Of a DNA stretch of 64,000 nucleotides, positions 9,752 to 19,489 are shown in pieces. The notes under the pieces were generated by a model. That model was not told the origin of the DNA, searched no databases, and was given only the letters and a program-made list of their open reading frames with translations. Source of the DNA: Hymenobacter sp. J193 (GTDB lineage Bacteria; Bacteroidota; Bacteroidia; Cytophagales; Hymenobacteraceae); assembly GCF_024700075.1 (NCBI RefSeq), contig NZ_JAJONE010000001.1, positions 2,446,001-2,510,000 on the forward strand. Reading direction: 5' to 3'. The stretch's first letter is position 1, and each line of letters opens with the position of its first letter. The position numbers and the translations under genes were made by a program.

Positions 9752-11186
9752 ATGCACATTGCCCGTTTGCTCACGGCCAGCCTGCTCGGCGTGGCCTTCG
9801 CCTGCACGTCCATTCAGGACCCCGCGCCCCAGGCCCCGGCAGCGGCCGCCACTTCGCAGAACGTCAGCGCCGCCGGCTTCCCCCGAAACCTTCGACAGCG
9901 GCACCAAAACCGCCTACACCACCGGCTCCGTTACGCTCGGCTCGGGCTCCTGGACGCTGAACGACGCCCTGCTCGGCAACACCACCGCCGACCATAAAAC
10001 GGGCACGCAGTCGGTGCGGGTGCGCAATGTGGGCTCCCTGAGCATGAACTTCAACACTCCGTCCGGCGCGGGCGTAGTAACGGTGCAGCACGCCGTGTAC
10101 GGTACCGACGGCAGCTCTGCCTGGGAGCTGTGGGCCTCCAGCAACAGCAGCTCCTCCTACGCCAAAGTGGGCAGCACTATCACCAGCAGCAGCACCAGCC
10201 TGAGTACGGCTTCCTTCACGGTGAACCTGAGCGGCGCCGTACGCCTGCAGATTCGCAAAATCTCGGGCGGAACCAACCGCATCAATATTGATAACGTGAC
10301 TATTGAGCAATACGGCGGGGGTACCACGCCGCCCACCGGCACGGCCAAGAAGTTTCTGTTCGATGGTTCGCACGGGGAGCTGGCCGGCAATGCCGACTGG
10401 GTGCTGGACGTGAACAGCGGGGTGGCGTCGGCCCTGCCTACGCCGGCCCAGAGCGGCATTACCAGCACCACCCCCGAAACTTACTGGACGGGCGCTATTT
10501 CGGCCTGGGGCGTGGCCCTGGTAAAGCGCGGCCATACGGTGGAGCAGCTGCCCGCCGGGGGCCGCATCACCTACGGCGACGCCAGCAACAGCCAGGATTT
10601 GAGCAGGTACAACGTGTTTGTGGTGGATGAGCCGAACGTGGTCTTCACCGCCGCTGAGAAAACGGCCATCCTGCGCTACGTGCAGAACGGGGGCGGCCTG
10701 TTCATGATTTCCGACCACATCATCTCCGACCGCAACAACGACGGCTGGGACTCCCCCGAAATCTGGAACGACCTGATGCAGAACAACTCGGTGCAGGCCA
10801 ACCCTTTTGGCTTCGCGGTAAACTCCGATAACATCGTGGAAAACAGTTCCAACGCCCTGGTGAGCAGCACCAACCCCATTATGAACGGCGCTCTGGGCAC
10901 CGTGTCGCAACTTTCCTTTCACAACGGTGCTACCATGACGCTGAACCCGACCGCCAACTCCACCGTGCAGGGCCTGATCTGGCGCGTGGGCGTGGCCAAG
11001 GGCAACAGCAGCGTAATGGCCGCTTCCAGTACCTTCGGTACCGGCCGCGTAGTCATCATCGGCGACTCTTCCCCGGCCGACGACGGCACCGGCTCGCCCG
11101 GCAACACGGTGTACGATGGCTGGAACGAAAACGTAAGCCACGCCCGCCTGCACCTGAATGCCTCCTTGTGGCTGGCTAAGATGTAG
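9752..11186 (+). CDS. Exported lipoprotein with beta-sandwich and amidotransferase-like domain, frameshifted
   Basis: ATG 9752 gives a lipoprotein signal (LLTASLLGVAFAC, lipobox Cys17). The frame is lost at a C5 run (9880-9884); with four C it continues as FPETFDSGTKTAYTTG and stays open to 11186, giving 477 residues. The first half is a Ser/Thr/Gly-rich beta-sandwich (~residues 45-190) like those attached to secreted Bacteroidota hydrolases. The second half begins KKFLFDGSHGELAGNADW and contains YNVFVVDEPN and GGGLFMISDH, resembling class I glutamine-amidotransferase/ThuA-like folds, with no catalytic triad I can identify. Function unknown. Confidence 0.65.
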
Positions 11187-11203
11187 GAGCGTCTGGAACC
11201 CAG

Positions 11204-11269
11204 CTATTCGCTGCGGCGCTGAAAGTAACCCCTCACTTTCGCAGCGAAAGAGCAGTTCTTAGCGAATAG
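11204..11269. repeat. Nested inverted repeat
   Basis: The outer arms CTATTCGCT (11204-11212) and AGCGAATAG (11261-11269) enclose a second imperfect pair (CGCTGAAAGT / ACTTTCGCAGCG). It is a cruciform-like unit 18 bp after the lipoprotein stop. Confidence 0.55.
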
Positions 11270-11284
11270 GATTTAACCCCGGCT

Positions 11285-11323
11285 AACGCCCGCGCCTCAG
11301 AAGTGGCGCGGGCGTTTTATTTT
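11285..11323 (+). terminator. Intrinsic terminator after the lipoprotein gene
   Basis: A perfect 12-bp stem (11285-11296 / 11305-11316, 8-nt loop) followed by TTATTTT. It separates the lipoprotein gene from the amylase gene, which therefore needs its own promoter in 11324-11449. Confidence 0.85.
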
Positions 11324-11449
11324 GACCGTTTTAGCCCTTTGAAGCGAAATTTCGCCGTTTTTGCGGTTCTGGGAAATGCCCGGCGGATTTTGGATACTGG
11401 CGGCGGAGCGGGTAACTTGCTGCACCACCCACGTACCTACTCCCCTTAC

Positions 11450-13354
11450 ATGACGCGTTTTCGATTCACTTCCCTGGCTTTGTGCCTGGGTTTGCTGGCC
11501 GCCGCACCCCTGGCGGCAGCTCCCGGCCCGGCTCCGGCCCCGCAGGCAGCCCCGGCGGCCAAAGTAGCTCCCATCACCCGCATCGACCCCACGTTCTGGT
11601 GGGTGGGTATGAAGAACCCTAAGCTGCAGCTGCTGGTACACGGTCCCGGCATTGCAGCCAGCCAGGTGGAGCTGGCCAGCTATGAAGGCGTGACTCTCGA
11701 CGGCTTCCAGAAGCTGGAAAGCGCCAACTACCTGGTCGTCAACCTCACCATCAGCCCCACGGCCAAGCCCGGCAAGCTCAAGCTGGAGTTCAAGGGCGCG
11801 AAGAAAACCACCTACGCCTACGAGTTGCGGGCCCGTACCACGCCCGGCGACAAGCAGAAAGTGCAGGGCCTCACGCAGCAGGATTTCATTTACTTCCTGA
11901 TGCCGGACCGCTTCTCCAATGGCGACCCGAAAAACGACTTCATCCCCGGCATGCGTGCCCCCAAGGTGGCCCGCGACTCAATGTACGCCCGCCACGGCGG
12001 CGACCTGAAAGGCATCGAAAACCACTTCGACTACCTTAAAGAACTGGGTGCAACTGCCGTGTGGATGACGCCCGTGACGGAAAACGACATGCCCAAGGCC
12101 AGCTACCACGGCTACGCCCTCACCGACTACTACAACGTGGACCGCCGCTACGGCACCACCGAACAGTACAAGGAGTTTGTGGACAATGCCCACCGCAACG
12201 GCCTGAAAGTGGTGCACGACGTGGTGCTCAACCACATGGGTTCCAAGAACTATCTGTTCCTCGACCAGCCCGCCCGGGACTGGTTTAACCAGTGGCCCGG
12301 CTTCACGCGCAGCAACTACAATTCCTCGGCCCTCAACGACCCCTACGGCTCCCAGCGCGACCGGGACCTGTACAACAAAGGCTGGTTTGATACCACCATG
12401 CCCGACGTGAACCAGAGCAACCCGCTGGTGGCCACGTACCTGATTCAGAACTTCCTGTGGTGGGTAGAGTACACCGGACTCGATGCCTACCGCATCGACA
12501 CCTACCCGTACTCCGACCCCAAATTCCTGATGCAGTGGGGGCAGGCCCTCAACGAGGAATTCCCCCAACTGTTCAAGTTTGGCGAAGCCTGGGTGGGCAG
12601 CACGGCCCAGCAGGCCTTCTTTGCCCGCAACGTATTTCAGCCGGTCGATGGATTTAAGTCGAACCTGGAATCGGTGTTTGACTTCCAGTCGCAGGGGGCC
12701 ATTCACGACGCCCTGCGGGGTGACAATGGCAACATGAACCGGCTTTACGAAGCCCTGCAGGGCGACTGGATGTACGAGGATGCCACCCGCAACGTGACCT
12801 TCCTCGATAACCACGACATGAGCCGCTTCTACTCCGTGATAGGGGAGGACTTTGCCCGCTACAAAATGGGCATTGCCTGGCTGCTCACTTCCCGCGGCAT
12901 TCCGCAGCTCTACTATGGTACCGAGGTGCTGATGAAGAACTTCTCCAACCCCGACGGCAAAGTGCGCGAAGACTTTCCCGGTGGCTGGCCCGCCGACAAG
13001 CAAAGCTACTTCACGGCCGCCGGCCGCACCGGCCAGGCCGGCGAGGCCTTCAACTACGTGAGCAAGCTGGCCCAGTACCGCAAAACCCACTTGGTGCTGG
13101 CTACCGGCAAGCTCATGCAGTTCATTCCCCAGGATGGCGTGTACACCTACTTTCGCTACAACGACCAGGGCGAGGCCGTGATGATCCTGCTCAACGGCAG
13201 CAAGGATGAGAAAACTGTGGATGGCACCCGCTTCGCCGAGCGTACCGGCGGCTTTAGCTCGGGCCTCGAAATCACCACCGGCGCCACCCTTTCCAGCCTC
13301 AGCAGCTTCAAAATCCCCGCCCGCACCGCTTGGGTGGTAGAACTGAAAAAGTAG
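11450..13354 (+). CDS. Exported GH13 alpha-amylase / cyclomaltodextrinase-like (SusA-type)
   Basis: A 634-residue enzyme with a Sec signal peptide (MTRFRFTSLALCLGLLAAAP), an N-terminal beta-sandwich of the cyclomaltodextrinase-N type (residues ~45-130, starting IDPTFWWVGM) and a GH13 barrel. Catalytic residues visible are the nucleophile Asp350 (DAYRIDTY), the acid/base Glu379 (FKFGEAW) and Asp456 (FLDNHD). It hydrolyses alpha-1,4 bonds of starch or maltodextrins, probably in the periplasm. The start at 11450 was preferred because upstream starts lie within the preceding terminator. The next gene is a beta-phosphoglucomutase. Confidence 0.88.
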   Translation: MTRFRFTSLALCLGLLAAAPLAAAPGPAPAPQAAPAAKVAPITRIDPTFWWVGMKNPKLQLLVHGPGIAASQVELASYEGVTLDGFQKLESANYLVVNLTISPTAKPGKLKLEFKGAKKTTYAYELRARTTPGDKQKVQGLTQQDFIYFLMPDRFSNGDPKNDFIPGMRAPKVARDSMYARHGGDLKGIENHFDYLKELGATAVWMTPVTENDMPKASYHGYALTDYYNVDRRYGTTEQYKEFVDNAHRNGLKVVHDVVLNHMGSKNYLFLDQPARDWFNQWPGFTRSNYNSSALNDPYGSQRDRDLYNKGWFDTTMPDVNQSNPLVATYLIQNFLWWVEYTGLDAYRIDTYPYSDPKFLMQWGQALNEEFPQLFKFGEAWVGSTAQQAFFARNVFQPVDGFKSNLESVFDFQSQGAIHDALRGDNGNMNRLYEALQGDWMYEDATRNVTFLDNHDMSRFYSVIGEDFARYKMGIAWLLTSRGIPQLYYGTEVLMKNFSNPDGKVREDFPGGWPADKQSYFTAAGRTGQAGEAFNYVSKLAQYRKTHLVLATGKLMQFIPQDGVYTYFRYNDQGEAVMILLNGSKDEKTVDGTRFAERTGGFSSGLEITTGATLSSLSSFKIPARTAWVVELKK

Positions 13355-13360
13355 TTATCA

Positions 13361-13421
13361 GTTGTTCGTTGCTCGTTGTCAGTGCTCGAAACGAACCCAC
13401 TGACAATGAGCAACGAACAAC
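13361..13421. repeat. GTTGTTCGTTG-type inverted repeat
   Basis: Arms 13361-13384 and 13398-13421 match as inverted repeats at 23 of 24 positions with a 13-nt spacer. It occupies the whole gap between the amylase and pgmB and begins 7 bp after the amylase stop. Related GTTGTTCGTTATCAGTTG text recurs at 53641 and, more weakly, at 55878. Confidence 0.75.
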
Positions 13422-13437
13422 AAACAACCGACAACGA

Positions 13438-14103
13438 ATGCACCAGCCCATACACGCCTGTATCTTCGACCTCGACGGGGTGATTGTGGATACGGCCAAG
13501 TTCCATTACCAGGCCTGGAAAACCCTGGCCCACGGCCTCGGCTTCGATTTCACGGAGCACGACAACGAGCGGCTGAAGGGCGTGAGCCGCATGCGGTCCT
13601 TGGAAATTATTCTCGAAATCGGCCAGCAAACGTTGCCGGAAGACGAGAAGCTGACCCTGGCTACGCGCAAAAACGAAGCGTACCTGGAAGACGTGCACCG
13701 CATGACCGAGGCCGACGTGCTGCCGGGCGTGCGTCGCTTTCTGGAAGAGTGCCGCGCCGCCGGCCTGAAAACTGCCCTCGGCTCGGCCTCCAAGAATGCC
13801 CGCCTCATCCTCGACCGGGTAAACCTGCTACCGCTCTTCGATGCCATCATCGACGGTACCGACGTGGCCAACGCCAAGCCCGACCCCGAAGTGTTCCTGA
13901 AAGGCGCCGAAGCCCTGGGCGTAGCGCCCGCCGACTGCGTGGTGTTCGAGGATGCCGTAGCCGGCCTTGAGGCCGCCCGCAATGGAGGCATGCGCTGTAT
14001 TGGTGTCGGGGATGTAACTATCTTAGCCGAAGCCGATTTCGTGATTCCCGGCTTTGCCGATATGACCGTTGCCCGCCTGCAGGAATTCGTAGCTGGGAGC
14101 TAA
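13438..14103 (+). CDS. pgmB: Beta-phosphoglucomutase
   Basis: A 221-residue HAD-superfamily enzyme with motif I FDLDGVIVDT (Asp11 nucleophile, Asp13 acid/base), the cap-domain GVSRMRSLEIIL stretch typical of beta-PGM, motif II SAS, Lys in NAKPDPEVF, and motif IV FEDAVAGLEAA. It converts beta-glucose 1-phosphate, the product of inverting maltose phosphorylase, to glucose 6-phosphate. It sits directly before the GH65 maltose phosphorylase gene, the usual pairing. The start at 13438 gives the normal family N-terminus. Confidence 0.93.
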   Translation: MHQPIHACIFDLDGVIVDTAKFHYQAWKTLAHGLGFDFTEHDNERLKGVSRMRSLEIILEIGQQTLPEDEKLTLATRKNEAYLEDVHRMTEADVLPGVRRFLEECRAAGLKTALGSASKNARLILDRVNLLPLFDAIIDGTDVANAKPDPEVFLKGAEALGVAPADCVVFEDAVAGLEAARNGGMRCIGVGDVTILAEADFVIPGFADMTVARLQEFVAGS

Positions 14104-14110
14104 GTGTTAG

Positions 14111-14248
14111 TTCCCCTCCTTATTTTCAAGGAGGGGTGGCCGGAGGCCGGGGTGGTTTTGCTAGAGCTAAAAAGTTAGATCTAGTTATCGTCCTGACGGA
14201 TTTACCACCCCGGCCTCCGGCCACCCCTCCTTCGAATAAGGAGGGGAA
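14111..14248. repeat. 137-bp CCCCTCC-ended inverted-repeat element, copy A
   Basis: Arms of about 45 bp (14111-14156, 14204-14248) are complementary except for a short gap near the tips. Each arm also folds on itself (CCCCTCCTT with AAGGAGGGG). The ~47-bp core, from about AGAGCTA to the GACGGATTTACC segment, is similar to that of the copy at 32692-32827. It fills the gap between pgmB and the GH65 gene. Confidence 0.85.
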
Positions 14249-14310
14249 TTTGTAGCTTCTAGCTCCTGACTCCTCCAAAGAAAACTCTCCCCTTACTCCC
14301 CCTTGCTATA

Positions 14311-16614
14311 ATGAAAGATTACCTGAAAGTTGATGAGTGGCGGATCATCGAAGAAGGCTTCGACCCGCACCTCAACAAAGTATCGGAAAGCATTTTTTCC
14401 CTCGGCAACGGCCGTATGGGTCAGCGCGCCAACTTCGAGGAGCAGTATTCCGGGCCCTCCCTGCAGGGCAGCTACGTGGCCGGCGTGTACTACCCCGATA
14501 AAACCCGCGTGGGCTGGTGGAAAAACGGCTACCCCGATTACTTTGCCAAGGTGCTGAACGCCGCCAACTGGATTGGCATCGGGGTGGAAATCGACGGGAC
14601 GGAAATAGACCTGGCCAAGCTGCCGGTGGAAGACTTCCGCCGCGAGTTGAACATGCGCGAGGGTTACCTGCTGCGCACCTGCACTGTGGTGCTGGAAGAA
14701 GGCCGCAAGCTGCGCATTGAGGCCAAGCGCTTCTGCAGCATTGTGGACGACGAGGTAGGCGCCATTCGCTACGCTATTACGCCGCTGGGCTTTTCGGGTA
14801 AAGCTACGCTCACGCCCTACATCGATTTCGACGTCAAAAACCAGGACGCCAACTACGACGAGAAGTTCTGGGAAGAGGTAAGCCGCAGCATCGAAGGCCA
14901 GGGTGCTTTCGTGACGGCCCGCACCCGCAAAACCGGCTTCGACGTGTGCGCCGGCATGACGTTCCAGCTCACCCAGGCTGGCCAGGCTGCTACGCCCCGC
15001 ACCATTCCCATCGAGAGCGAGAAGTACACGGCCCACATCTTCACCGTCAGCATTCAGGAGGGTGAGGAAACCGTACTGACCAAGTTCGCGGCCAATATTT
15101 CCTCCGAAAACCACGACCGCGCCATCCTAGAAGACGTGTGCCGCCGCGCCGTGCAGCAGGCCCGCGCCAAGGGCTTCGACCAGCTGGCTGAGGAACAGGC
15201 CGCGGCCTGGGCTGCCAAGTGGGCCGAGAGTGACATCATCATCGAAGGCGACGCAGCCGCTCAGCAGGCTATCCGCTTCAACATCTTCCAACTCAACCAG
15301 ACCTACACCGGCGAAGACCCGCGCCTGAACATCGGCCCCAAAGGCTTCACGGGCGAGAAATACGGCGGCAGCACCTACTGGGACACCGAGGCGTACTGCC
15401 TGCCCTTCTACCTGGCCACCGCCGACCCGCAGGTGGGCCGCAACCTGCTGCTTTACCGCTACAAGCAGCTGGGTAAAGCCATTGAAAACGCGCAGAAGCT
15501 GGGCTTTACCGACGGAGCCGCGCTCTACCCGATGGTGACCATGAACGGGGAGGAGTGCCACAACGAGTGGGAAATTACCTTCGAGGAGGTGCACCGCAAC
15601 GGGGCCATTGCCCACGCCATCTACGACTATGTGCGCTACACCGGCGACGAAAGCTACCTGGCCGACTACGGCGTGGACGTGCTGGTGGCCATTTCGCGGT
15701 TCTGGGCGCAGCGGGTGAACTTCTCCGAGGAGAAAGGCCAGTACGTGATGCTGGGCGTGACCGGCCCCAACGAGTACGAAAACAACATCAACAACAACTG
15801 GTACACCAGCACCATTGCCCTCTGGACGCTGAACTATACGCTGGAGGTACTGGCCAAAATCAAAGCCGAAAATCCGGCCCGCTATGCCGTGCTGGACATG
15901 GAGCTGGGATTGGATGAAGCCCGCGAGTTTGGCACCTGGCGCGCTATTATCGGCAACATGTTCCTGCCCGAAGACCCCAAGCGCGGCATCAAGCTGCAGC
16001 AGGAAGGCTACATGGACAAGGAGCAGATTCTGGTGAAGGACCTGCCCGCCTCGGAGCGGCCCCTCAACCAGAAATGGAGCTGGGACCGGATTCTGCGCTC
16101 CTGCTTTATCAAGCAGGCCGACGTGCTTCAGGGCATGTTCCTGCTCGAAGACCAGTTCGACATCGACACCATCCGCCGCAACTTCGAGTTCTACGAGCCG
16201 CGCACGGTGCACGAGTCGTCGCTTTCGCCGTGCGTGCATGCCGTGCTGGCCGCCCGCCTGGGCCTGGAGGAAAAGGCCTACGAAATGTACCTGCGTACGG
16301 CCCGCCTCGACCTCGACGACTACAACAACGACACCGAGGACGGCTGCCATACCACCAGCATGGCTGGCACCTGGATGGCCGTGGTGCAGGGCTTTGGGGG
16401 CATGCGCGTGCGCGACGGGCAGCTTCACTTCCGGCCCATGCTGCCGGCCAAGTGGACGGGCTTCAGCTTCCGCATCCGCTTCCGGGGCGCCGTAGTGAAG
16501 GTGCACGCGGGCCGCGACGGCGTGCAGATTCAGTCCGACAAGCCACTGACGGTGTTCGTGAACGACGAAGCCGTGGAAGTAGGCCGGAACTCCGTGACGG
16601 AGCTGGTGAGTTAG
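14311..16614 (+). CDS. Maltose phosphorylase-type GH65 glycoside phosphorylase
   Basis: A 767-residue cytoplasmic GH65 enzyme. It has the N-terminal beta-sandwich (FSLGNGRMGQRANFEEQYSG, then YFAKVLNAANWIGI), the (alpha/alpha)6 catalytic domain with GPKGFTGEKYGGSTYWDTE, the catalytic acid Glu488 in VTGPNEYE, and the phosphate-binding region near HESSLSPCVHA. GH65 phosphorylases split maltose or related disaccharides with phosphate, giving beta-glucose 1-phosphate. With pgmB upstream and the sugar transporter downstream, maltose is the best guess; trehalose, kojibiose or nigerose specificity cannot be excluded from sequence alone. Confidence 0.9.
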   Translation: MKDYLKVDEWRIIEEGFDPHLNKVSESIFSLGNGRMGQRANFEEQYSGPSLQGSYVAGVYYPDKTRVGWWKNGYPDYFAKVLNAANWIGIGVEIDGTEIDLAKLPVEDFRRELNMREGYLLRTCTVVLEEGRKLRIEAKRFCSIVDDEVGAIRYAITPLGFSGKATLTPYIDFDVKNQDANYDEKFWEEVSRSIEGQGAFVTARTRKTGFDVCAGMTFQLTQAGQAATPRTIPIESEKYTAHIFTVSIQEGEETVLTKFAANISSENHDRAILEDVCRRAVQQARAKGFDQLAEEQAAAWAAKWAESDIIIEGDAAAQQAIRFNIFQLNQTYTGEDPRLNIGPKGFTGEKYGGSTYWDTEAYCLPFYLATADPQVGRNLLLYRYKQLGKAIENAQKLGFTDGAALYPMVTMNGEECHNEWEITFEEVHRNGAIAHAIYDYVRYTGDESYLADYGVDVLVAISRFWAQRVNFSEEKGQYVMLGVTGPNEYENNINNNWYTSTIALWTLNYTLEVLAKIKAENPARYAVLDMELGLDEAREFGTWRAIIGNMFLPEDPKRGIKLQQEGYMDKEQILVKDLPASERPLNQKWSWDRILRSCFIKQADVLQGMFLLEDQFDIDTIRRNFEFYEPRTVHESSLSPCVHAVLAARLGLEEKAYEMYLRTARLDLDDYNNDTEDGCHTTSMAGTWMAVVQGFGGMRVRDGQLHFRPMLPAKWTGFSFRIRFRGAVVKVHAGRDGVQIQSDKPLTVFVNDEAVEVGRNSVTELVS

Positions 16615-16704
16615 GGTATCGGCGGCTGGCGGTTACCTGTTGGCCGTCAGCAGCTGAAAAAGGTACGCGTCGTCTTCACTTCCACCAGCTAACCGCTCAA
16701 CGCC

Positions 16705-17412
16705 ATGACTGATCTGACCGACCAAGTAGCTATTGTGACCGGGGCCAGCCGGGGAATCGGGCGGGCCATTACCTTGCTGCTGGCCATGCAGGGGGTGCGT
16801 GTGGTGGCCCTGGCCCGCCAGGCCGAGGAGCTGGACGACGTGGCCCAGTCGGGCCAGATCCTGCCGCTGGCCGCCGACGTAACCAGTGAGGCCGATGCCC
16901 GCCAGGCCGTGGATGCCGCGCTGCAGCACTTCGGTCGGCTCGATATGCTGGTGTGCAACGCGGGCATGGGCTCCTTCAATCTGCTCGAAAACATCGAAGC
17001 AGCCGACTGGGACCAGATGTTCGACGTGAACGTGAAAGGCACGTTTCTGCTCTGCAAGGCCGCCGTGCCCCACTTCAAGGCCCAGAAGCGCGGCCACATC
17101 GTGGGCATCACCTCCGATGTGGCCCGCCGTACCTTTGAGCACGGCACGGCCTACGGGTCCAGCAAATTTGCTCAGGATGCCCTGCTGGGCTCTTTGCGCA
17201 AGGAAGTACGGCCCTTTGGTGTCAAAGTCAGCACCATTTACCCGGGGCTGGTCGATACCTACTTCAACAACTCCCGCCCCGGCAGCGTGGAGGCCGAAGC
17301 CACCCACCTGCGTCCCGCCGACGTGGCTCAGGCCGTGCGCTACGTGCTGGAAGCCCCGCCCCACGTGGTAGTTGATGAGCTGATGCTGCACCCGCTCACG
17401 CAGGAATGGTAG
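16705..17412 (+). CDS. Short-chain dehydrogenase/reductase
   Basis: A 235-residue classical SDR with the cofactor motif TGASRGIG (residues 12-19), the NAG motif (LVCNAGMG), and the YxxxK pair in AYGSSKFAQ. The end of beta-strand 2 is not acidic, so NADP(H) use is possible. It resembles general 3-ketoacyl-ACP-reductase-like SDRs. It lies between GH65 and the second amylase in the same direction, but nothing ties it to sugar use. Confidence 0.85.
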   Translation: MTDLTDQVAIVTGASRGIGRAITLLLAMQGVRVVALARQAEELDDVAQSGQILPLAADVTSEADARQAVDAALQHFGRLDMLVCNAGMGSFNLLENIEAADWDQMFDVNVKGTFLLCKAAVPHFKAQKRGHIVGITSDVARRTFEHGTAYGSSKFAQDALLGSLRKEVRPFGVKVSTIYPGLVDTYFNNSRPGSVEAEATHLRPADVAQAVRYVLEAPPHVVVDELMLHPLTQEW

Positions 17413-17433
17413 GATTTAGCTGTTAGAAAGAAT

Positions 17434-17550
17434 TTCATGCCGAGCGAAGTCGAGGCATCTTGCGTGCTGATGTTGTGGTGGTAATTGATTTTACCACCCT
17501 GGCGAGATTCCTCGGTCACTGGCTTGATGCGCCACATGCTCGGAATGACG
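17434..17550. repeat. GTCATGCCGAGC-type inverted repeat with GTGGTAA core
   Basis: The left end is TTCATGCCGAGCGAAGTCGA and the right end is GCTCGGAATGAC. The interior (GCATCTTGCGTGCTGATGTT and a GGTGGTAA/TTACCACC stem) is shared with the copy at 33579. The copy is degenerate in its right arm. Confidence 0.7.
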
Positions 17551-17598
17551 TTCTTACTCGCAACTCCCACCTGACAACTGATTATCTTAGGCCACCTT

Positions 17599-19437
17599 AT
17601 GAAGAAGTTTCTGCCGGCCGCCGGTATTCTACTGGCCTTGGCCTCTTTTCAATCTGTTTCTCCGGCCGATCCGGCCCGTACTGTGTCTACTGTTTCCGCC
17701 TCTGACCCCAACACCACCGACGAAGTACCGCAGGACAACAAGATCATCATCTACCAGATGATGACGCGCCTGTTTGGCAACAAGGTGGCCACCAACAAGC
17801 CCTACGGCACCATCAGCGAGAATGGCGTGGGCAAGTTCAACGACATCAACAGCACGGCGTTGCAGGCCATCAAGCAGCTGGGCGCCACCCACGTGTGGTA
17901 CACCGGGGTGCTGGAGCACGCCACCATGACGGACTACACCAAGCAGGGTATTCCGCTGGATGATGCCGACGTGGTGAAAGGCCGCGCCGGCTCGCCCTAC
18001 GCCATCAAGGACTACTACGACGTGAACCCCGACCTGGCGGTGAACGTGAAAAACCGGATGCTGGAGTTCGACGGGCTGGTGAAGCGTACCCACGCCAACG
18101 GCCTGAAGGTCATCATCGACTTCATCCCGAATCACGTGGCCCGCACCTATAAGTCGGATGCTAAGCCCCCGGGCGTGGTGGACCTGGGCGAGCGGGACGA
18201 CAAAAGCAAGGCGTTTGCGGCCGGCAACAACTTCTACTACCTGCCGGGTCAGAACCTGACGGTGCCGAAAACCAACAACCCGCTGGGGGCCGGCAAGGGC
18301 CCGCAGGAAGACGGCAGGTTCTCGGAAACGCCTGCCAAGGCCACCGGCAACGACGTGTTTTCGGCCCAGCCCAGCATCGACGACTGGTTTGAAACGGTGA
18401 AGCTCAACTACGGCGTCGACTACCAGAACCACCGCCAGCTGCACTTCGAGCCCATTCCAGATACGTGGGTGAAAATGCGCGACATCCTGGTGTTCTGGGC
18501 CAAGAAGGATGTGGACGCCTTCCGCTGCGACATGGCCGAAATGGTGCCAGTGGAGTTCTGGGCCTACGTCATTCCGGAGGTGAAAAAGGTGAACCCCGAC
18601 ATCCTCTTCATTGCCGAGATTTACAACCCCAAAGCCTACAAAACCTACATCGAGCAGGGCCGCTTCGATTACCTCTACGACAAGGTAGGCCTCTACGACG
18701 GCCTGCGCCGCCTGATGCGGGGCGAAGGCAACACCGAGGACATCAGCAAGGTATGGCGCGAGGAAAGCCGGGGCTTTAGCTCCCATATGCTGCGCTTTCT
18801 CGAAAACCACGACGAACAGCGCATTGCCTCCAAGGACTTTGCCGGCGACCCGCGCGCGGCCATTCCGGCCATGACGGTGTCGGCCACGCTGGCCTCGGGG
18901 CCGGTGATGGTGTACTTCGGGCAGGAAGTGGGCGAGCCGGCCCACGGGACCGAGGGTTTCTCCGGCGAAGACGGCCGCACCACCATCTTCGACTATTGGG
19001 GCGTGCCCTTCCACCAGCGCTGGATGAACGGCGGCAAGTTCGACGGGGGCAAGCTCGACGGCGGCCAGCAGCAGCTTCGCGAGTTCTACAGCCGCCTGCT
19101 CAACCTGGCCGGCTCTTCCGACGCCATCCGGCGCGGCAAGTTCTACGAGCTGCAGGACGCCAACAACCTGGGCCGTGAGTACGACCAGCAGCAGGTGTAC
19201 AGCTACCTGCGCTACACCGACAAGCAGAAGCTGCTCATCGTGGTAAACTTCTCCCGCGACAAAACCCTGCATCCCACCATCCGCATTCCGGTGGAGGCTA
19301 TGAAGGCCATGAGCCTTGACCCCAACCGCGTATACGCCTATGCCGACCTGCTCAACGGCAGCCCGGCCGTGAACAGCCTCTCGCTCACGCTGCCCCCGCT
19401 CAGCGCCTTCGTCTTCGAAATTCAGCCGCGCAAGTAG
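17599..19437 (+). CDS. Exported GH13 alpha-amylase family enzyme
   Basis: A 612-residue enzyme with a Sec signal peptide (MKKFLPAAGILLALASFQSV) and a GH13 barrel starting at IIIYQMMTRLFGNKVATNK. Catalytic residues: Asp311 (DAFRCDMAE), Glu340 (FIAEIYN) and Asp405 (FLENHDEQR). The asparagine and histidine of region I (DFIPNHVA) are present. It differs from the first amylase in lacking the N-terminal beta-sandwich and in a long insertion at residues ~195-270. It probably trims maltodextrins in the periplasm before uptake by the transporter encoded 52 bp downstream. Confidence 0.88.
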   Translation: MKKFLPAAGILLALASFQSVSPADPARTVSTVSASDPNTTDEVPQDNKIIIYQMMTRLFGNKVATNKPYGTISENGVGKFNDINSTALQAIKQLGATHVWYTGVLEHATMTDYTKQGIPLDDADVVKGRAGSPYAIKDYYDVNPDLAVNVKNRMLEFDGLVKRTHANGLKVIIDFIPNHVARTYKSDAKPPGVVDLGERDDKSKAFAAGNNFYYLPGQNLTVPKTNNPLGAGKGPQEDGRFSETPAKATGNDVFSAQPSIDDWFETVKLNYGVDYQNHRQLHFEPIPDTWVKMRDILVFWAKKDVDAFRCDMAEMVPVEFWAYVIPEVKKVNPDILFIAEIYNPKAYKTYIEQGRFDYLYDKVGLYDGLRRLMRGEGNTEDISKVWREESRGFSSHMLRFLENHDEQRIASKDFAGDPRAAIPAMTVSATLASGPVMVYFGQEVGEPAHGTEGFSGEDGRTTIFDYWGVPFHQRWMNGGKFDGGKLDGGQQQLREFYSRLLNLAGSSDAIRRGKFYELQDANNLGREYDQQQVYSYLRYTDKQKLLIVVNFSRDKTLHPTIRIPVEAMKAMSLDPNRVYAYADLLNGSPAVNSLSLTLPPLSAFVFEIQPRK

Positions 19438-19489
19438 CCGGCCATCAGCTTCCTCTGAACTTCCCCTTTCACTCCCACTCCCTCCGCGA

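Noticed and set aside
11303..11449. Longer amylase start at 11303
   Set aside because: It would begin inside the stem of the preceding terminator and place the signal peptide in the middle of the protein.
14293..16506. Two long antisense frames over the GH65 gene
   Set aside because: No motifs; the sense frame is a full-length phosphorylase.
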